Positions 9,270-17,916 of a stretch of 64,000 nucleotides of DNA are shown here, piece by piece. Under the pieces are notes generated by a model that was not told the origin of the DNA, ran no database searches, and saw only the letters and a list, made by a program, of their open reading frames with translations. The translations under genes and the position numbers were made by a program. Position 1 is the first letter of the stretch; every line of letters starts with the position of its first letter. Source of the DNA: Paragemmobacter straminiformis (GTDB lineage: Bacteria; Pseudomonadota; Alphaproteobacteria; Rhodobacterales; Rhodobacteraceae). The stretch covers positions 558,001 through 622,000 of the forward strand of contig NZ_JACLQD010000003.1 in the NCBI RefSeq assembly GCF_014243445.1, read 5' to 3'.

Positions 9270-9884
9270 ATGACGCTTCGTTCCCGCATTTTCGCCACCC
9301 TGCTGGCCCTTGCCCTGCCGCTGGTTTCGCTGCCCGCCGCGCCTGTTCTGGCGCAGGACGCCTCGGGCATGACGGCAGAAGAGCTTGAGGCGCTGTTCAA
9401 GAAGCAAAAGACACGCGGCCTTGTGCTGGCCCCTGCCGGTGAGCCCGCCGCGGCAGCACCCGCCGCCGCGGATGCAACCGCCGCGACGACAGAGACGGCT
9501 GCCGCACCCGCTGCCGAAGCCGCGACAACCTATGTCGAAAACGACTCGGACACGGCGGTGAACATCCAGATCAAGTTCGACTTCGACAGCGCCGCCCTGC
9601 GTGACGACCAGAAGCCGAAACTCGGCGCGCTTTGCACCGTGATGCAGACCAATGCCGATTGGGTCTTCCGGATCGTCGGCCACACCGACGCCGCCGGAAC
9701 GGCCGATTACAACAACCGCCTGTCGCTGCTGCGGGCGCAAGAGGTGGCGCGCTACATCTCGACCTCGTGCAGCGTGTCGATGGACCGGCTTCAGGCCATC
9801 GGCGTGGGCAAGGACCATCTGGCGAACGAGGCCGATCCCCGCAGCGAGGAAAACCGCCGCGTGGAATTCCAGTTGCTCAGCTAA
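9270..9884 (+). CDS. OmpA-family peptidoglycan-associated protein
   Basis: The 204-aa product has a clear Sec signal peptide (residues 1-29, ending VLAQ), an alanine/proline-rich middle, and an OmpA C-terminal domain from about residue 95. Its core is FDFDSAALR, IVGHTDAAGTADYNNRLS and ENRRVEF. The GHTDAAG and NRRV positions are those that hold diaminopimelate in this family. It lacks a lipobox, so it is periplasmic or outer-membrane attached by another route. ATG at 9270 has ACGGAG 8 nt upstream; an upstream TTG/ATG extension would destroy the signal peptide. It probably supplies an extra cell-wall anchor for the T6SS and leads the operon with the ppkA-type kinase 42 nt downstream. Confidence 0.88.
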   Translation: MTLRSRIFATLLALALPLVSLPAAPVLAQDASGMTAEELEALFKKQKTRGLVLAPAGEPAAAAPAAADATAATTETAAAPAAEAATTYVENDSDTAVNIQIKFDFDSAALRDDQKPKLGALCTVMQTNADWVFRIVGHTDAAGTADYNNRLSLLRAQEVARYISTSCSVSMDRLQAIGVGKDHLANEADPRSEENRRVEFQLLS

Positions 9885-9926
9885 GGTCTTCGCCGCGGAT
9901 GCACCGCCCCAGCCCACGAGGACGGC

Positions 9927-12164
9927 ATGAGCCAGTCACGTTCTTCCGACACGTTCCAGCCCGGTGACCTGCTGAACAACACCTACCGGATCGAAAGCCT
10001 TCTGGGGCGCGGCGGCACCTCGGAAGTCTATCGGGCGCGGTCCGAGATTTCGGGGCGTCTTGTCGCGCTGAAGGTGCTGAAATCCGAATTTTCCGCCGAC
10101 AAGTCCTATCTGGTGCTGATGACGCGCGAAGAGCAGATGCGCGACATCCGCCACGATGCGGTGGTGCGCTATTCGGAAAACCACCGCACGCCGGATGGCC
10201 ATGTCTATCTGATCATGGATTACATCGAAGGGCCGGGCCTTGACGAAAAGCTGCGGCAAGGCGGCATGTCGGCGGACGATCTGCTGACCGTGACCGCCCG
10301 TGTGTCCGAAGGGCTGCACGCCGCCCATTCGCGCAACGTGGTGCATCGTGACCTGTCGCCCGACAATATCATCCTGCGCGGGGGCGATCCGGCGCAGGCG
10401 GTCATCATCGACTTCGGCATTGCCAAGGATGAAAATCCGGGCGCCGAAACCATCGTCGGCAACGAATTCGCGGGCAAATACGCCTATGCCGCCCCCGAAC
10501 AACTGTCGGGCAAATCCGATGCCCGTTCAGACATCTATTCGCTGGGCGCGTTGATCCTTGCCACCTATCGCGGCAAGGTTCCCGATGTCGGGCGCAACCC
10601 GATGGAGGTGATCCGCGCCAAGAACCTGCCGCCCGATACCGAAGGCGTGCCCGAGCCTTTGCGCACCCTGATCGAGCGGATGACCCAGCCCGATCCCGAT
10701 GCCCGCCTGCAAACCGCCCTTGCGGTGCTTGAAGCCATCGACCCGTCGTGGATCGCGCCCACGACAGCGCGCCGCCCGCTGACGGAACAGCCCAAGCCCG
10801 CGACGGCCAAGCCTGCGGCCCCGGCTGCGGGCAAATCCGCGACCCCGGCGCCCGCTGCGGGCAAGTCGGCGGCGCCGCTGATCGGCGGCATCGCCGCGGC
10901 GCTTGTCGTGGCTGCCGGGATCGGGGGGTGGCAGTTCGGCCTTTTCGGCGGCGCGCCGAAAGCACCGCAACCCGCTGCCACCGCGTCGACGGCAACGGCG
11001 GCTTCGACGGGCGCCGAACCCGCAGCCGAACCTGCGGCCCCCGACAGCGGGGCTGCGGCGCCCCTTGCCAGCCCCTTCGTGCTGCGTGCCGCCAAGGCCG
11101 CCGACGGCACAACCAGCCTGAGCGGGAACGTCCCGTCCGAAGAGGCGCGGACGGCCCTGACCGCTGCGATGGGGGCGGGCGTCAGCGGCGATCTTTCGCT
11201 TGCATCGGGTGACGTGCCCGACGGTTTTGCCGAAACGCTCGGCACGGTCTTGCGCGCGCTTGGGCCGCTGCCGGAATGGCAGGTTCAGGTTCAGGACAAG
11301 ACGCTGTCCGTCACCGGTCGCGCCACATCGGACGCGGAACGGCAATCGGTCCTTGCGGTCTTGCAGACGCCCGAAATGGCGGTTTGGCAGGCCAGCGCCA
11401 AGATCGACCTGCCGACGCTGACCCTGCCTTCGGCATCGGTGGAAGAGGTTCTGGCCAAGCACACGAATTGCGGCCCGCTGGTCCTGATCGATCCGCCCGC
11501 AGCGGGCTATGGCCCGCAGGACCAGATCGCCGTGACCGGAACCGTGGCCGATAGCGAAACCCGCGTGGCGCTGACCGAAGAGATCACCGCCCTTGCCAAG
11601 GGGCGGCCCGTCGTTGTCGATGCCGAAGTGCTGAACGCCAAGGTCTGCACGGTCGAGGCACGGCTTCCCCGCCTGCCGTCAGGGCCGCTTTCGGTCAATT
11701 TCCTGACAGGCGACCAGTTGGTGCCGAACCCGTCGGGGCGTTACTATGTCAATGAAAACCCCGTCATCGACGTGACCCTGCCCGCCTCGGTCGAGGATGG
11801 ATACATCTGGGTTTCCGTCATCGACGTCAGCGGCAACGTCTACCATCTCTTGCCGAACCTCGGACGTCCCGAAGCCTCGGTTGTCGGGCTGCGCAAGGGG
11901 CTTCCGGGTGATCTTTCGCTGCGCGTCGCCTATTCGCTGTCGGAGGCCAAGGCCAACGGGCAGATCGCCTTTACGGTCGATGACAGCACCTTGGGCAAGA
12001 CCAAGATCTTGCTGCTTTATTCAAAAGCCCCCGTTTTCGACGAATTGCGCCCGACGACGGAAAGTGTCGAAGGTTTTGCCGAGTCCCTCGCCCAGCGGGC
12101 CGGAGAGGGCAAGCTTTCGGGCCTTTCGCTCAACAGCCGTATCCTTGTGACGGAGAAAAGATAG
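9927..12164 (+). CDS. ppkA: PpkA-type transmembrane Ser/Thr protein kinase of the T6SS
   Basis: A 745-aa membrane kinase. Residues 1-275 form a Hanks-type kinase domain with ATP-binding Lys49 (VALKVL), catalytic Asp142 in HRDLSPDN and the metal-binding DFG at 162-164. A Pro/Ala-rich linker (about 285-312, with repeats of the PAAGKSA type) leads to one transmembrane helix (about 316-335). The periplasmic part has two regions resembling BON-like or duplicated alpha/beta units and ends (about 595-740) in a domain with GRYYVNENP and VYHLLPN, resembling DUF4384. PpkA phosphorylates Fha-type proteins to trigger T6SS firing and is opposed by PppA. GAGGA at 9918-9922 supports the ATG. No FHA substrate gene lies in the window, so it may lie upstream. 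Confidence 0.88.
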   Translation: MSQSRSSDTFQPGDLLNNTYRIESLLGRGGTSEVYRARSEISGRLVALKVLKSEFSADKSYLVLMTREEQMRDIRHDAVVRYSENHRTPDGHVYLIMDYIEGPGLDEKLRQGGMSADDLLTVTARVSEGLHAAHSRNVVHRDLSPDNIILRGGDPAQAVIIDFGIAKDENPGAETIVGNEFAGKYAYAAPEQLSGKSDARSDIYSLGALILATYRGKVPDVGRNPMEVIRAKNLPPDTEGVPEPLRTLIERMTQPDPDARLQTALAVLEAIDPSWIAPTTARRPLTEQPKPATAKPAAPAAGKSATPAPAAGKSAAPLIGGIAAALVVAAGIGGWQFGLFGGAPKAPQPAATASTATAASTGAEPAAEPAAPDSGAAAPLASPFVLRAAKAADGTTSLSGNVPSEEARTALTAAMGAGVSGDLSLASGDVPDGFAETLGTVLRALGPLPEWQVQVQDKTLSVTGRATSDAERQSVLAVLQTPEMAVWQASAKIDLPTLTLPSASVEEVLAKHTNCGPLVLIDPPAAGYGPQDQIAVTGTVADSETRVALTEEITALAKGRPVVVDAEVLNAKVCTVEARLPRLPSGPLSVNFLTGDQLVPNPSGRYYVNENPVIDVTLPASVEDGYIWVSVIDVSGNVYHLLPNLGRPEASVVGLRKGLPGDLSLRVAYSLSEAKANGQIAFTVDDSTLGKTKILLLYSKAPVFDELRPTTESVEGFAESLAQRAGEGKLSGLSLNSRILVTEKR

Positions 12165-12176
12165 GCAGGTTCTTCC

Positions 12177-13019
12177 ATGACTGAATTCAAGGTTTCCGGT
12201 CCGGAAATTAAGAAATTTGTAAAGATCATGCGGCGTGCGCCCGTTTCATTCGCCTATAACGCCGCCGACAAATCCGAGGACGATTACCTTGGCTTCCATC
12301 GCCAGAAGCCGCCCAAGGTATTGGGCAAGGAAGCCAAAGAGGAAGGCGCAGGCCCCAAATACGCCTTTGGCACGGCGCAGGTCGAAGGCAAGATCCTGTC
12401 GCTGACCTGCGAGCGTGTCGTTCCCGGCCTTGCCAAGAAGCTGAAACGCTATCTCAAGACGCAGAGGATCATGCTGAATGTGCAGATCCTTGACGAAACC
12501 GGGGCGATCCTCGAATCCGACATCGAAGAGCTGCCGGACGATCCCGAACTGTTCGACGACGACGACCCTGCCGCCGCCGCGACCCCCGCTGCTGCGGCGG
12601 CCCCTGCCGCTGACGGTGCGGCCCCGAAAGGCCGTGTGGCAAAGCGTGTGTTTCTGCTGGAGCGCTGGAAGAAGATTCCCGGCGAGTTGAGCATCGAGCT
12701 TGGCGCGTTGAACAAATCTATCGCCAGCAAGGTGCCGGTCGAAGACCCTGACGATTTCTGCAAGGGCGTCGAGGACTGGTTCGGCGCGATCCTGTCCGAG
12801 ATGCAGACGGACCTGACCGATGCGATCGACGAGTCGATCAATGCGGGCGATGACAGTTTTGCGGCCGTGGGCAAGGTGATCAACGGCAAGTTCCGCCCGC
12901 GCATCGCCAGTGACCGGCTGGTGCAGCTTTTCAAGAAGGGTTCGCTTTTGCCCGGAAGCCCGTTCGAAGAGGCCTTCGAAAAGGCCTTTGCGGAAATTGA
13001 AACCGGGCTTCGGCTTTGA
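12177..13019 (+). CDS. Uncharacterised T6SS-locus protein
   Basis: I cannot assign a family. The 280-aa cytoplasmic-looking protein has two parts. The N-terminal domain (about 1-115) is basic and beginsMTEFKVSGPEIKKF-like, with a TFGTAQ-type beta segment and a run of lysines. A short acidic plus alanine-rich linker (about 118-150, PDDPELFDDDD then A/P repeats) separates it from a helical C-terminal domain (about 155-280) rich in acidic residues around VEDWFGAILSEMQ. It starts 12 nt after the kinase and is followed 60 nt later by the large kinase-like gene, so it belongs to the same operon. It could be an adaptor, chaperone or signalling partner of either neighbour; that is inference from position only. 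Confidence 0.8.
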   Translation: MTEFKVSGPEIKKFVKIMRRAPVSFAYNAADKSEDDYLGFHRQKPPKVLGKEAKEEGAGPKYAFGTAQVEGKILSLTCERVVPGLAKKLKRYLKTQRIMLNVQILDETGAILESDIEELPDDPELFDDDDPAAAATPAAAAAPAADGAAPKGRVAKRVFLLERWKKIPGELSIELGALNKSIASKVPVEDPDDFCKGVEDWFGAILSEMQTDLTDAIDESINAGDDSFAAVGKVINGKFRPRIASDRLVQLFKKGSLLPGSPFEEAFEKAFAEIETGLRL

Positions 13020-13079
13020 CGCCGTCCGCGCCTGCGTGGACGACCCCTATTTCATCTTTCATCAGGATATTCAGCTTCC

Positions 13080-15653
13080 ATGGATGACGCCAAATTCAAT
13101 GCGCTTTACGCATCGCTCGCCAGCCGCGGGGCCTCGGCCGGGGAACTTTTGGCTTTGGCGGCACAGCATGCCGAACATCCGGCGATGGATGAAAAGAGCT
13201 TTGCCGAAGCTTTCATCAGACCCGTGATGGCGAAGATCGCCGCGCGCGAGCAGTTCTTCAAGGAAGCGCAGCTCGGGCGGCAGATCATGGGACGGCCCAT
13301 GCCCGCCAAGGCGCCGCCAAAGCCGCCGCGTCCGGCAGCCGCGCCGCGTCCCGCCACCGAGCCGGGCGCAAAGCAGCCCATGACGCCGGACACGCCCGTT
13401 GCCGCGCCACCCCGGCCACAGGCCCCGCCGCAACGGCCGGTTTCGGCACCTTCGGACAGGCTTGAGCAATTCGCGCAAGCCCGCACCGCCGCACCGCAGC
13501 CCGCGCCACCTTTCACGGCGTCGCCGATCACGGCCCCGCCGCCGCCCAACCCGTTCGAAGCGGCCTATGCCAAGGCGAAGGATGCGTTGGAGTCGGCCGA
13601 GAAGATCATCGCGGGCGGGTCACTTGGCGCGCGCAGCGCCGAGGTCGGCAAGGCCTTTGCCGACCTGAAGGCCGAGGCGCTGGCACGATCGAAAGACGAC
13701 GGCAAGGCTGCCATGCTGAACTTGCAGAAGCTTGTCGCCCTTGCCGAAAAGATCAACGGCACAAGGACGCTTGCCGCACGGCCGGCCCCGCCGCCTGCCT
13801 CGCCGAACATCGCGCCCCCGCCCGATGGCGCGCCGAAGCCGCAGCGGCCTGCGGATGCGGCGCAGGGCGCACAGACCGGCGATGACAACCGCAAGAAATA
13901 CGAGGCCGCCGCGCAACGGCTGGTGCCGGATATCAAGGCGGCGCGCGCGTTGCAGACGCCCGCCTCGGGTGCGCTGGTGGGTGCCGCTGTGCGCAACATG
14001 CTTGATCTGAGCAACGTGATCGGCGCGGCCGTGGCCAAGGGCGATTATGCGACAGCCCAAGGCCAGCTTGGCCAACTTGCCAATCTGGCGGCGGCTGTGG
14101 GTGACGCGGCGAAACTCGAGGCCCGCCAGCGCGCCGCCCGCGACGCGCAGCGCAAGGAGTCGACCACGGCGGTGACGGCAGTGCTGGGCAGTCTTGATAC
14201 GTCCGTTCCGCCCAAGGACATGGCAAACAAACTGCAAGAGGCCGGCAAGGCGGCGGACACCGATTTCGGCAAGGCCATGCGGAAAATCGAAAAGCGCGCC
14301 CGCAGCCATGACCGGATGATGAAGGATTACACCGAAGCCCGGAGCTTTGCGCAGAAGTATCTTGCCGACCATCCGCGTAAGGGGAAGGTGAAGGACGACG
14401 AGACCGAGAAGCGCCGCAAACTCGCGGAACTGGCCATCGCCACGACGGACAAATGGTTCGCCGATCAGGTCAGCAACAGAAAGAAGATCGAGGCGCTTTG
14501 CACGCGGCTGAGCGCCGATGCGGGCAAGGGCGACGGGCCTGTCGCCATTGCGGTGCTGGACGACCTGCAAAAGATCATCGACAGCCCCCTTGTCCCGCAG
14601 GATCTGCGCGATATGGCCAGTGCGACGGCCGACAAGATCGTTTTTGCCAACCGGCTTCTGGCGCCGGCGGCGCTTGCATCGGCCAAGACCGATCCGGAAC
14701 GCGGCAAGACATTGCTGGAACACGCGCGTTTCAAACGGACCGACGGCGGCACGTCGGACGTGAAACTGCTGACCGAAGACGATGGCCGGATCGCCTATGC
14801 CTTCAAGAGCGTAGAGGGTGAATCCGATGGTGGCCTGCGGTTTCTCGGCCTTGGCAAAGGGGCCTCGACGCTGCGCGAGGTCGTCTCGTCGAAAATCCAT
14901 GACGCCTTTGCGCAGGCCGGACTCGATTTCGGCTTTCCCAAAACCATCCTGCTTGAAAGCGACGGCAAACACGGTGCGCTGATCGAGGGGATCAAGGGCA
15001 AGATGGTCGACCCCGAAGAACACGGGGCAAAGGCCGGGCGGGCCGATGGCGAGACCGATCCTGTCAAGAAAGCCGTCCTTGATGCGGAAGTGGCAGACTC
15101 TCTCAGGACGATGAACACCTTGCCCGAAAAGGTCAGCCCCGACAGCATGCAGAACGTGATCCTGTCGCAGATGCTGACCTGCCAGTGGGATTGCAAATGG
15201 GGCAATCTTATCATCGATGGCGACAGGGCGCGGCCGATCGATGCCGGAACGGCCATTCCGACCAGGGATGTCGTGAAAGAGTTTGCCGGAGGCGCGCCCC
15301 CCGCCTTCAAGAACCTGCTGACCCATCCGGACAAATACGACACGGCCAAGTTCGGCACGCCCCTGCCGCATGCCGCGCAGCCGTTCCCTGCTGCGAAGAT
15401 CAAGGCGATCAAGGATCTGGACGTCGAGGCGATCATCGAGGTCGCGCGCAAGGAACGCGACGCGGTGATCAAATCGGTTCCCGGAATGGACGCATCGCTG
15501 ATGGACGAGTCCTGTTTCGACATCATGCGCGACTCGATCAACGCGGTGAAAGCGATCCTGACCAAGAAGCCGGACCAGACGCTGGAGCAGTTCGTCGCGG
15601 CCTATACCGACTGGTTCGAAGACTATAGCGCCAAGGCTCTGGCCTCGGGGTGA
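13080..15653 (+). CDS. Large multidomain T6SS-locus protein with an atypical kinase-like C-terminal domain (candidate effector)
   Basis: This 857-aa protein has no signal or membrane helix. A short helical N-terminus (1-65) is followed by a low-complexity Pro/Ala-rich region (about 70-160) and a long alanine/lysine-rich helical region to about 540. The last 300 residues look folded. There, a lysine in YAFKSVEGE (about 560-570), a hydrophobic hinge-like FPKTILLES, then Asp704 and Asn709 in CQWDCKWGNLII and Asp721 in RPIDAG have the order and spacing of the ATP-binding Lys, catalytic Asp/Asn and DFG-like Asp of PI3/4-kinase or HipA-like atypical kinases. I infer a nucleotide-dependent transferase; the family is not certain. 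As the last gene of the ppkA operon, it may be a secreted effector or a second regulatory kinase. Confidence 0.8.
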   Translation: MDDAKFNALYASLASRGASAGELLALAAQHAEHPAMDEKSFAEAFIRPVMAKIAAREQFFKEAQLGRQIMGRPMPAKAPPKPPRPAAAPRPATEPGAKQPMTPDTPVAAPPRPQAPPQRPVSAPSDRLEQFAQARTAAPQPAPPFTASPITAPPPPNPFEAAYAKAKDALESAEKIIAGGSLGARSAEVGKAFADLKAEALARSKDDGKAAMLNLQKLVALAEKINGTRTLAARPAPPPASPNIAPPPDGAPKPQRPADAAQGAQTGDDNRKKYEAAAQRLVPDIKAARALQTPASGALVGAAVRNMLDLSNVIGAAVAKGDYATAQGQLGQLANLAAAVGDAAKLEARQRAARDAQRKESTTAVTAVLGSLDTSVPPKDMANKLQEAGKAADTDFGKAMRKIEKRARSHDRMMKDYTEARSFAQKYLADHPRKGKVKDDETEKRRKLAELAIATTDKWFADQVSNRKKIEALCTRLSADAGKGDGPVAIAVLDDLQKIIDSPLVPQDLRDMASATADKIVFANRLLAPAALASAKTDPERGKTLLEHARFKRTDGGTSDVKLLTEDDGRIAYAFKSVEGESDGGLRFLGLGKGASTLREVVSSKIHDAFAQAGLDFGFPKTILLESDGKHGALIEGIKGKMVDPEEHGAKAGRADGETDPVKKAVLDAEVADSLRTMNTLPEKVSPDSMQNVILSQMLTCQWDCKWGNLIIDGDRARPIDAGTAIPTRDVVKEFAGGAPPAFKNLLTHPDKYDTAKFGTPLPHAAQPFPAAKIKAIKDLDVEAIIEVARKERDAVIKSVPGMDASLMDESCFDIMRDSINAVKAILTKKPDQTLEQFVAAYTDWFEDYSAKALASG

Positions 15654-15828
15654 CACCGCGCCGATCGGGGTTCGGTTGCGCAAATGCCGTGAGGGGCGGG
15701 GTTCCCCTTGCCGGCAAGCCTGTGGCGTGACCGCCTTTGGTGTGGGGGCTTCTGTTCGGACGGTCGATTGTGCGGGCGTTAACCATCTTATACGATTTCG
15801 CGGACGGGTGTCGGCGGGCGGGGCGGGG

Positions 15829-16257
15829 ATGGCGAAGCGGGTTGGCGTTGCATTGGTGTCGGGGGTGGCCGTTCTGCTGGCCGGTTGGGCGCTTTGGGTC
15901 CGGTCGGGCGATGCGGGGCCCGATCTTGCGCTGAGCAAGACAAGCGATGCGGGTCTGTATCAGGTCGCCATCGCTCCGGCATCGCAGCCGTTTCACCGCG
16001 AGGTGTTCCACGACTGGAACGTGACGCTGCGGACCAAGGCAGGCCAACCCGTCGAGGGCGCGCGCCTTACGCTGGGGGGCGGAATGCCGGGGCATGGTCA
16101 TGGCCTGCCGACGCAACCGCAGCAAAAGGGCGACGGCGTGGGCGGGGTTTACGAGATCGACGGTTTCAAGTTCAGCATGGCCGGTCATTGGGTGATCGAC
16201 ATCGTGATCGATGCGCCGGCGGGCGCGGACCATGTGGCCTTTGACCTGCAACTATGA
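15829..16257 (+). CDS. FixH/YtkA-like periplasmic protein
   Basis: A 142-aa protein with an N-terminal membrane anchor or signal (MAKRVGVALVSGVAVLLAG) and a single beta-sandwich domain. The motif GGGMPGHGHGLPTQP followed by a GGVYEIDGFKFSMAG segment is typical of the FixH/YtkA-like family, whose members accompany copper or haem redox proteins. The histidine cluster HGHG could bind metal. ATG at 15829 is chosen because it starts the signal segment and follows a G-rich Shine-Dalgarno; the frame is open further upstream without sense. The stop overlaps the next gene (a di-haem peroxidase-like protein) by 4 nt, so the two act together, probably in periplasmic redox or metal handling. Confidence 0.8.
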   Translation: MAKRVGVALVSGVAVLLAGWALWVRSGDAGPDLALSKTSDAGLYQVAIAPASQPFHREVFHDWNVTLRTKAGQPVEGARLTLGGGMPGHGHGLPTQPQQKGDGVGGVYEIDGFKFSMAGHWVIDIVIDAPAGADHVAFDLQL

Positions 16258-17483
16258 TGTGGCGGCGTGGCGCGATCCTGCTGGCCTGCCTGCTTGTGAC
16301 CGCGCAAGGCCTGCGCGCCGATCCTGCGGACGAGGTTTTGCCGGCCGGGCCTGACGACGGTTTCACGCAGGATGCGGCGGATCTTGCATCGCGGCTGGTG
16401 ATCAACAGTCTGGGGCTTGCGCCTGACGATCCGTCAAACAGGGTGTATGACGACCCGAAGGCCGCGGTCTTTGGCGAGGCGCTTTTCCACGATGCGCGGA
16501 TGAGTGCGACGGGAACGGTCTCGTGCGCGTCGTGCCATATGGCCGGGATCGGGTTTCAGGACGGGTTGCCGCTGGGGCAGGGGATCGGCACTGCCAACCG
16601 GCGGACCATGCCGCTTGAAGGGGTGGCGTGGAACGCGTGGTTCTTTTGGGACGGGCGCAAGGACAGCTTGTGGTCGCAGGCGCTGGGGCCTCTCGAGAAC
16701 CCCGTCGAACACGGGTCGAACCGCGTGCGGCTGGTGCGGTTTCTGCAAGAGACCTATGCCGACGACTACCGCGCCGTGTTCGGCGCCTTTCCCGACCTGT
16801 CCGGTTTGCCCGAGGATGGCGCGCCGACGGGCGACGCTGCGACACGCCGGAACTGGGAGGCGCTGACCGATGCGCAACGCCATGCGGTCAATACGGTCTT
16901 TGCCGATATCGGCAAGGCCATCGCCGCCTATGAACGGCAGTTGAAGCCCAAGGAAACCCGTCTGGATTTCTATCTGCGCGCGACCTTCGGGGCGATGGAG
17001 GGCGCAAGGGACCAGTTGTCCGAAGAAGAGATCGCCGGGCTCGAGATCTTTGCCGGAAAGGGGCGCTGCATCAGTTGCCATCAGGGCCCGCGCATGACGG
17101 ACGGGTTTTTCCACAATACCGGCGTGCCGCCTGTGGCGGGGTTGCCGCCCGACAATGGCCGGCTTGACGCGATCGCGCTGGTCGAGGCGGACCCGTTCAA
17201 CTGCCTTGGCCCCTACAGCGACGCCCCCGCTGGGTCTTGCGAGGAATTGCGCTTCCTGCAACGCGACCCCAAGGCGCTGGCGCGGGCGTTCAAGACCCCC
17301 TCGTTGCGCGGTGTCTCGCTGCGCCCGCCCTATATGCACGCGGGCCAGTTCGGGACGCTGGAAGAGGTCGTGCGCCATTACAACGCGGCGCCAAAGGCGG
17401 CGGTCGGCACCTCGGAGTTGCGGCCGCTCGACCTTGACGAGGCCGAGATCAAGGCGCTTGTCGCCTTGCTGGAGGCGCTGTGA
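16254..17483 (+). CDS. Di-haem cytochrome c peroxidase / MauG-family protein
   Basis: A 409-aa periplasmic protein with a Sec signal peptide (about residues 1-22). Two c-type haem motifs are visible: CASCH at 91-95 in the first half and CISCH at 272-276 in the second, the arrangement of bacterial di-haem peroxidases and MauG. The C-terminal SLRGVSLRPPYMHAGQFGT block is characteristic of the group. It either reduces hydrogen peroxide or, like MauG, oxidises a protein partner; no methylamine dehydrogenase genes are nearby. Start ATG at 16254 overlaps the upstream stop, with a second ATG at 16257. The FixH-like partner is encoded immediately upstream. Confidence 0.92.
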   Translation: MMWRRGAILLACLLVTAQGLRADPADEVLPAGPDDGFTQDAADLASRLVINSLGLAPDDPSNRVYDDPKAAVFGEALFHDARMSATGTVSCASCHMAGIGFQDGLPLGQGIGTANRRTMPLEGVAWNAWFFWDGRKDSLWSQALGPLENPVEHGSNRVRLVRFLQETYADDYRAVFGAFPDLSGLPEDGAPTGDAATRRNWEALTDAQRHAVNTVFADIGKAIAAYERQLKPKETRLDFYLRATFGAMEGARDQLSEEEIAGLEIFAGKGRCISCHQGPRMTDGFFHNTGVPPVAGLPPDNGRLDAIALVEADPFNCLGPYSDAPAGSCEELRFLQRDPKALARAFKTPSLRGVSLRPPYMHAGQFGTLEEVVRHYNAAPKAAVGTSELRPLDLDEAEIKALVALLEAL

Positions 17484-17634
17484 ACGGCTGGCCCCATCCA
17501 AGCGGAGCGGCCGGAAGATCGGGTTGTTAACGAATATGTTCGGGCTTATCGTCGCGCGCAGGCCCTGCGGGGTGAGTTTGCCGGATGAGATGCGGCAAGA
17601 GTTTGATATAAAACGAAAATCGGAAGGTTATGTC

Positions 17635-17916
17635 ATGAAGGGCTTGGTTCGGACGGCAGGGGTGATCCGCGCGGTCGCCTTGGGCGGGGTGGTCATGGTT
17701 TCGGTGCTTGGACTGTCGGGTTGCAAAGAGGACAAGGACGAGGACGAGGCGGTTGCCGCCACCCCGGCCGAGGTCGCCGCCGACTGTCAGGAAGGTGCGA
17801 ACAAGATGTTCGCGGATGACAAGGCCGCCGAGGCCGCGAAATTCGCCAAGTGCATGGCCAAACGCCTTGGCGATGACTGGCAGGAAAAGAACCCCGAGCT
17901 GAAGCCTGCCGAATGA
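17635..17916 (+). CDS. Small lipoprotein
   Basis: A 93-aa protein with a lipoprotein signal: a basic start, a hydrophobic core (VALGGVVMVSVLG) and a lipobox LSGC. The mature part is very acidic just after the cysteine (KEDKDEDE), then helical, with two more cysteines (AADCQEG and AKCMAK) that could form a disulphide. ATG at 17635 has GGAAGG about 8 nt upstream; the frame is open far upstream through the peroxidase gene, but that extension is an artefact. The function is unknown. It overlaps the next gene by 4 nt, suggesting a shared role at the envelope. Confidence 0.78.
   Translation: MKGLVRTAGVIRAVALGGVVMVSVLGLSGCKEDKDEDEAVAATPAEVAADCQEGANKMFADDKAAEAAKFAKCMAKRLGDDWQEKNPELKPAE

Noticed and set aside
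15676-15828. N-terminal extension of the FixH-like protein
   Set aside because: It would place 51 unrelated residues before a clear signal segment; the ATG at 15829 explains the protein.
13620-15938. 772-codon antisense frame across the kinase-like gene
   Set aside because: No motif, no ribosome site, composition of a shadow frame; the plus-strand frame fits the operon.
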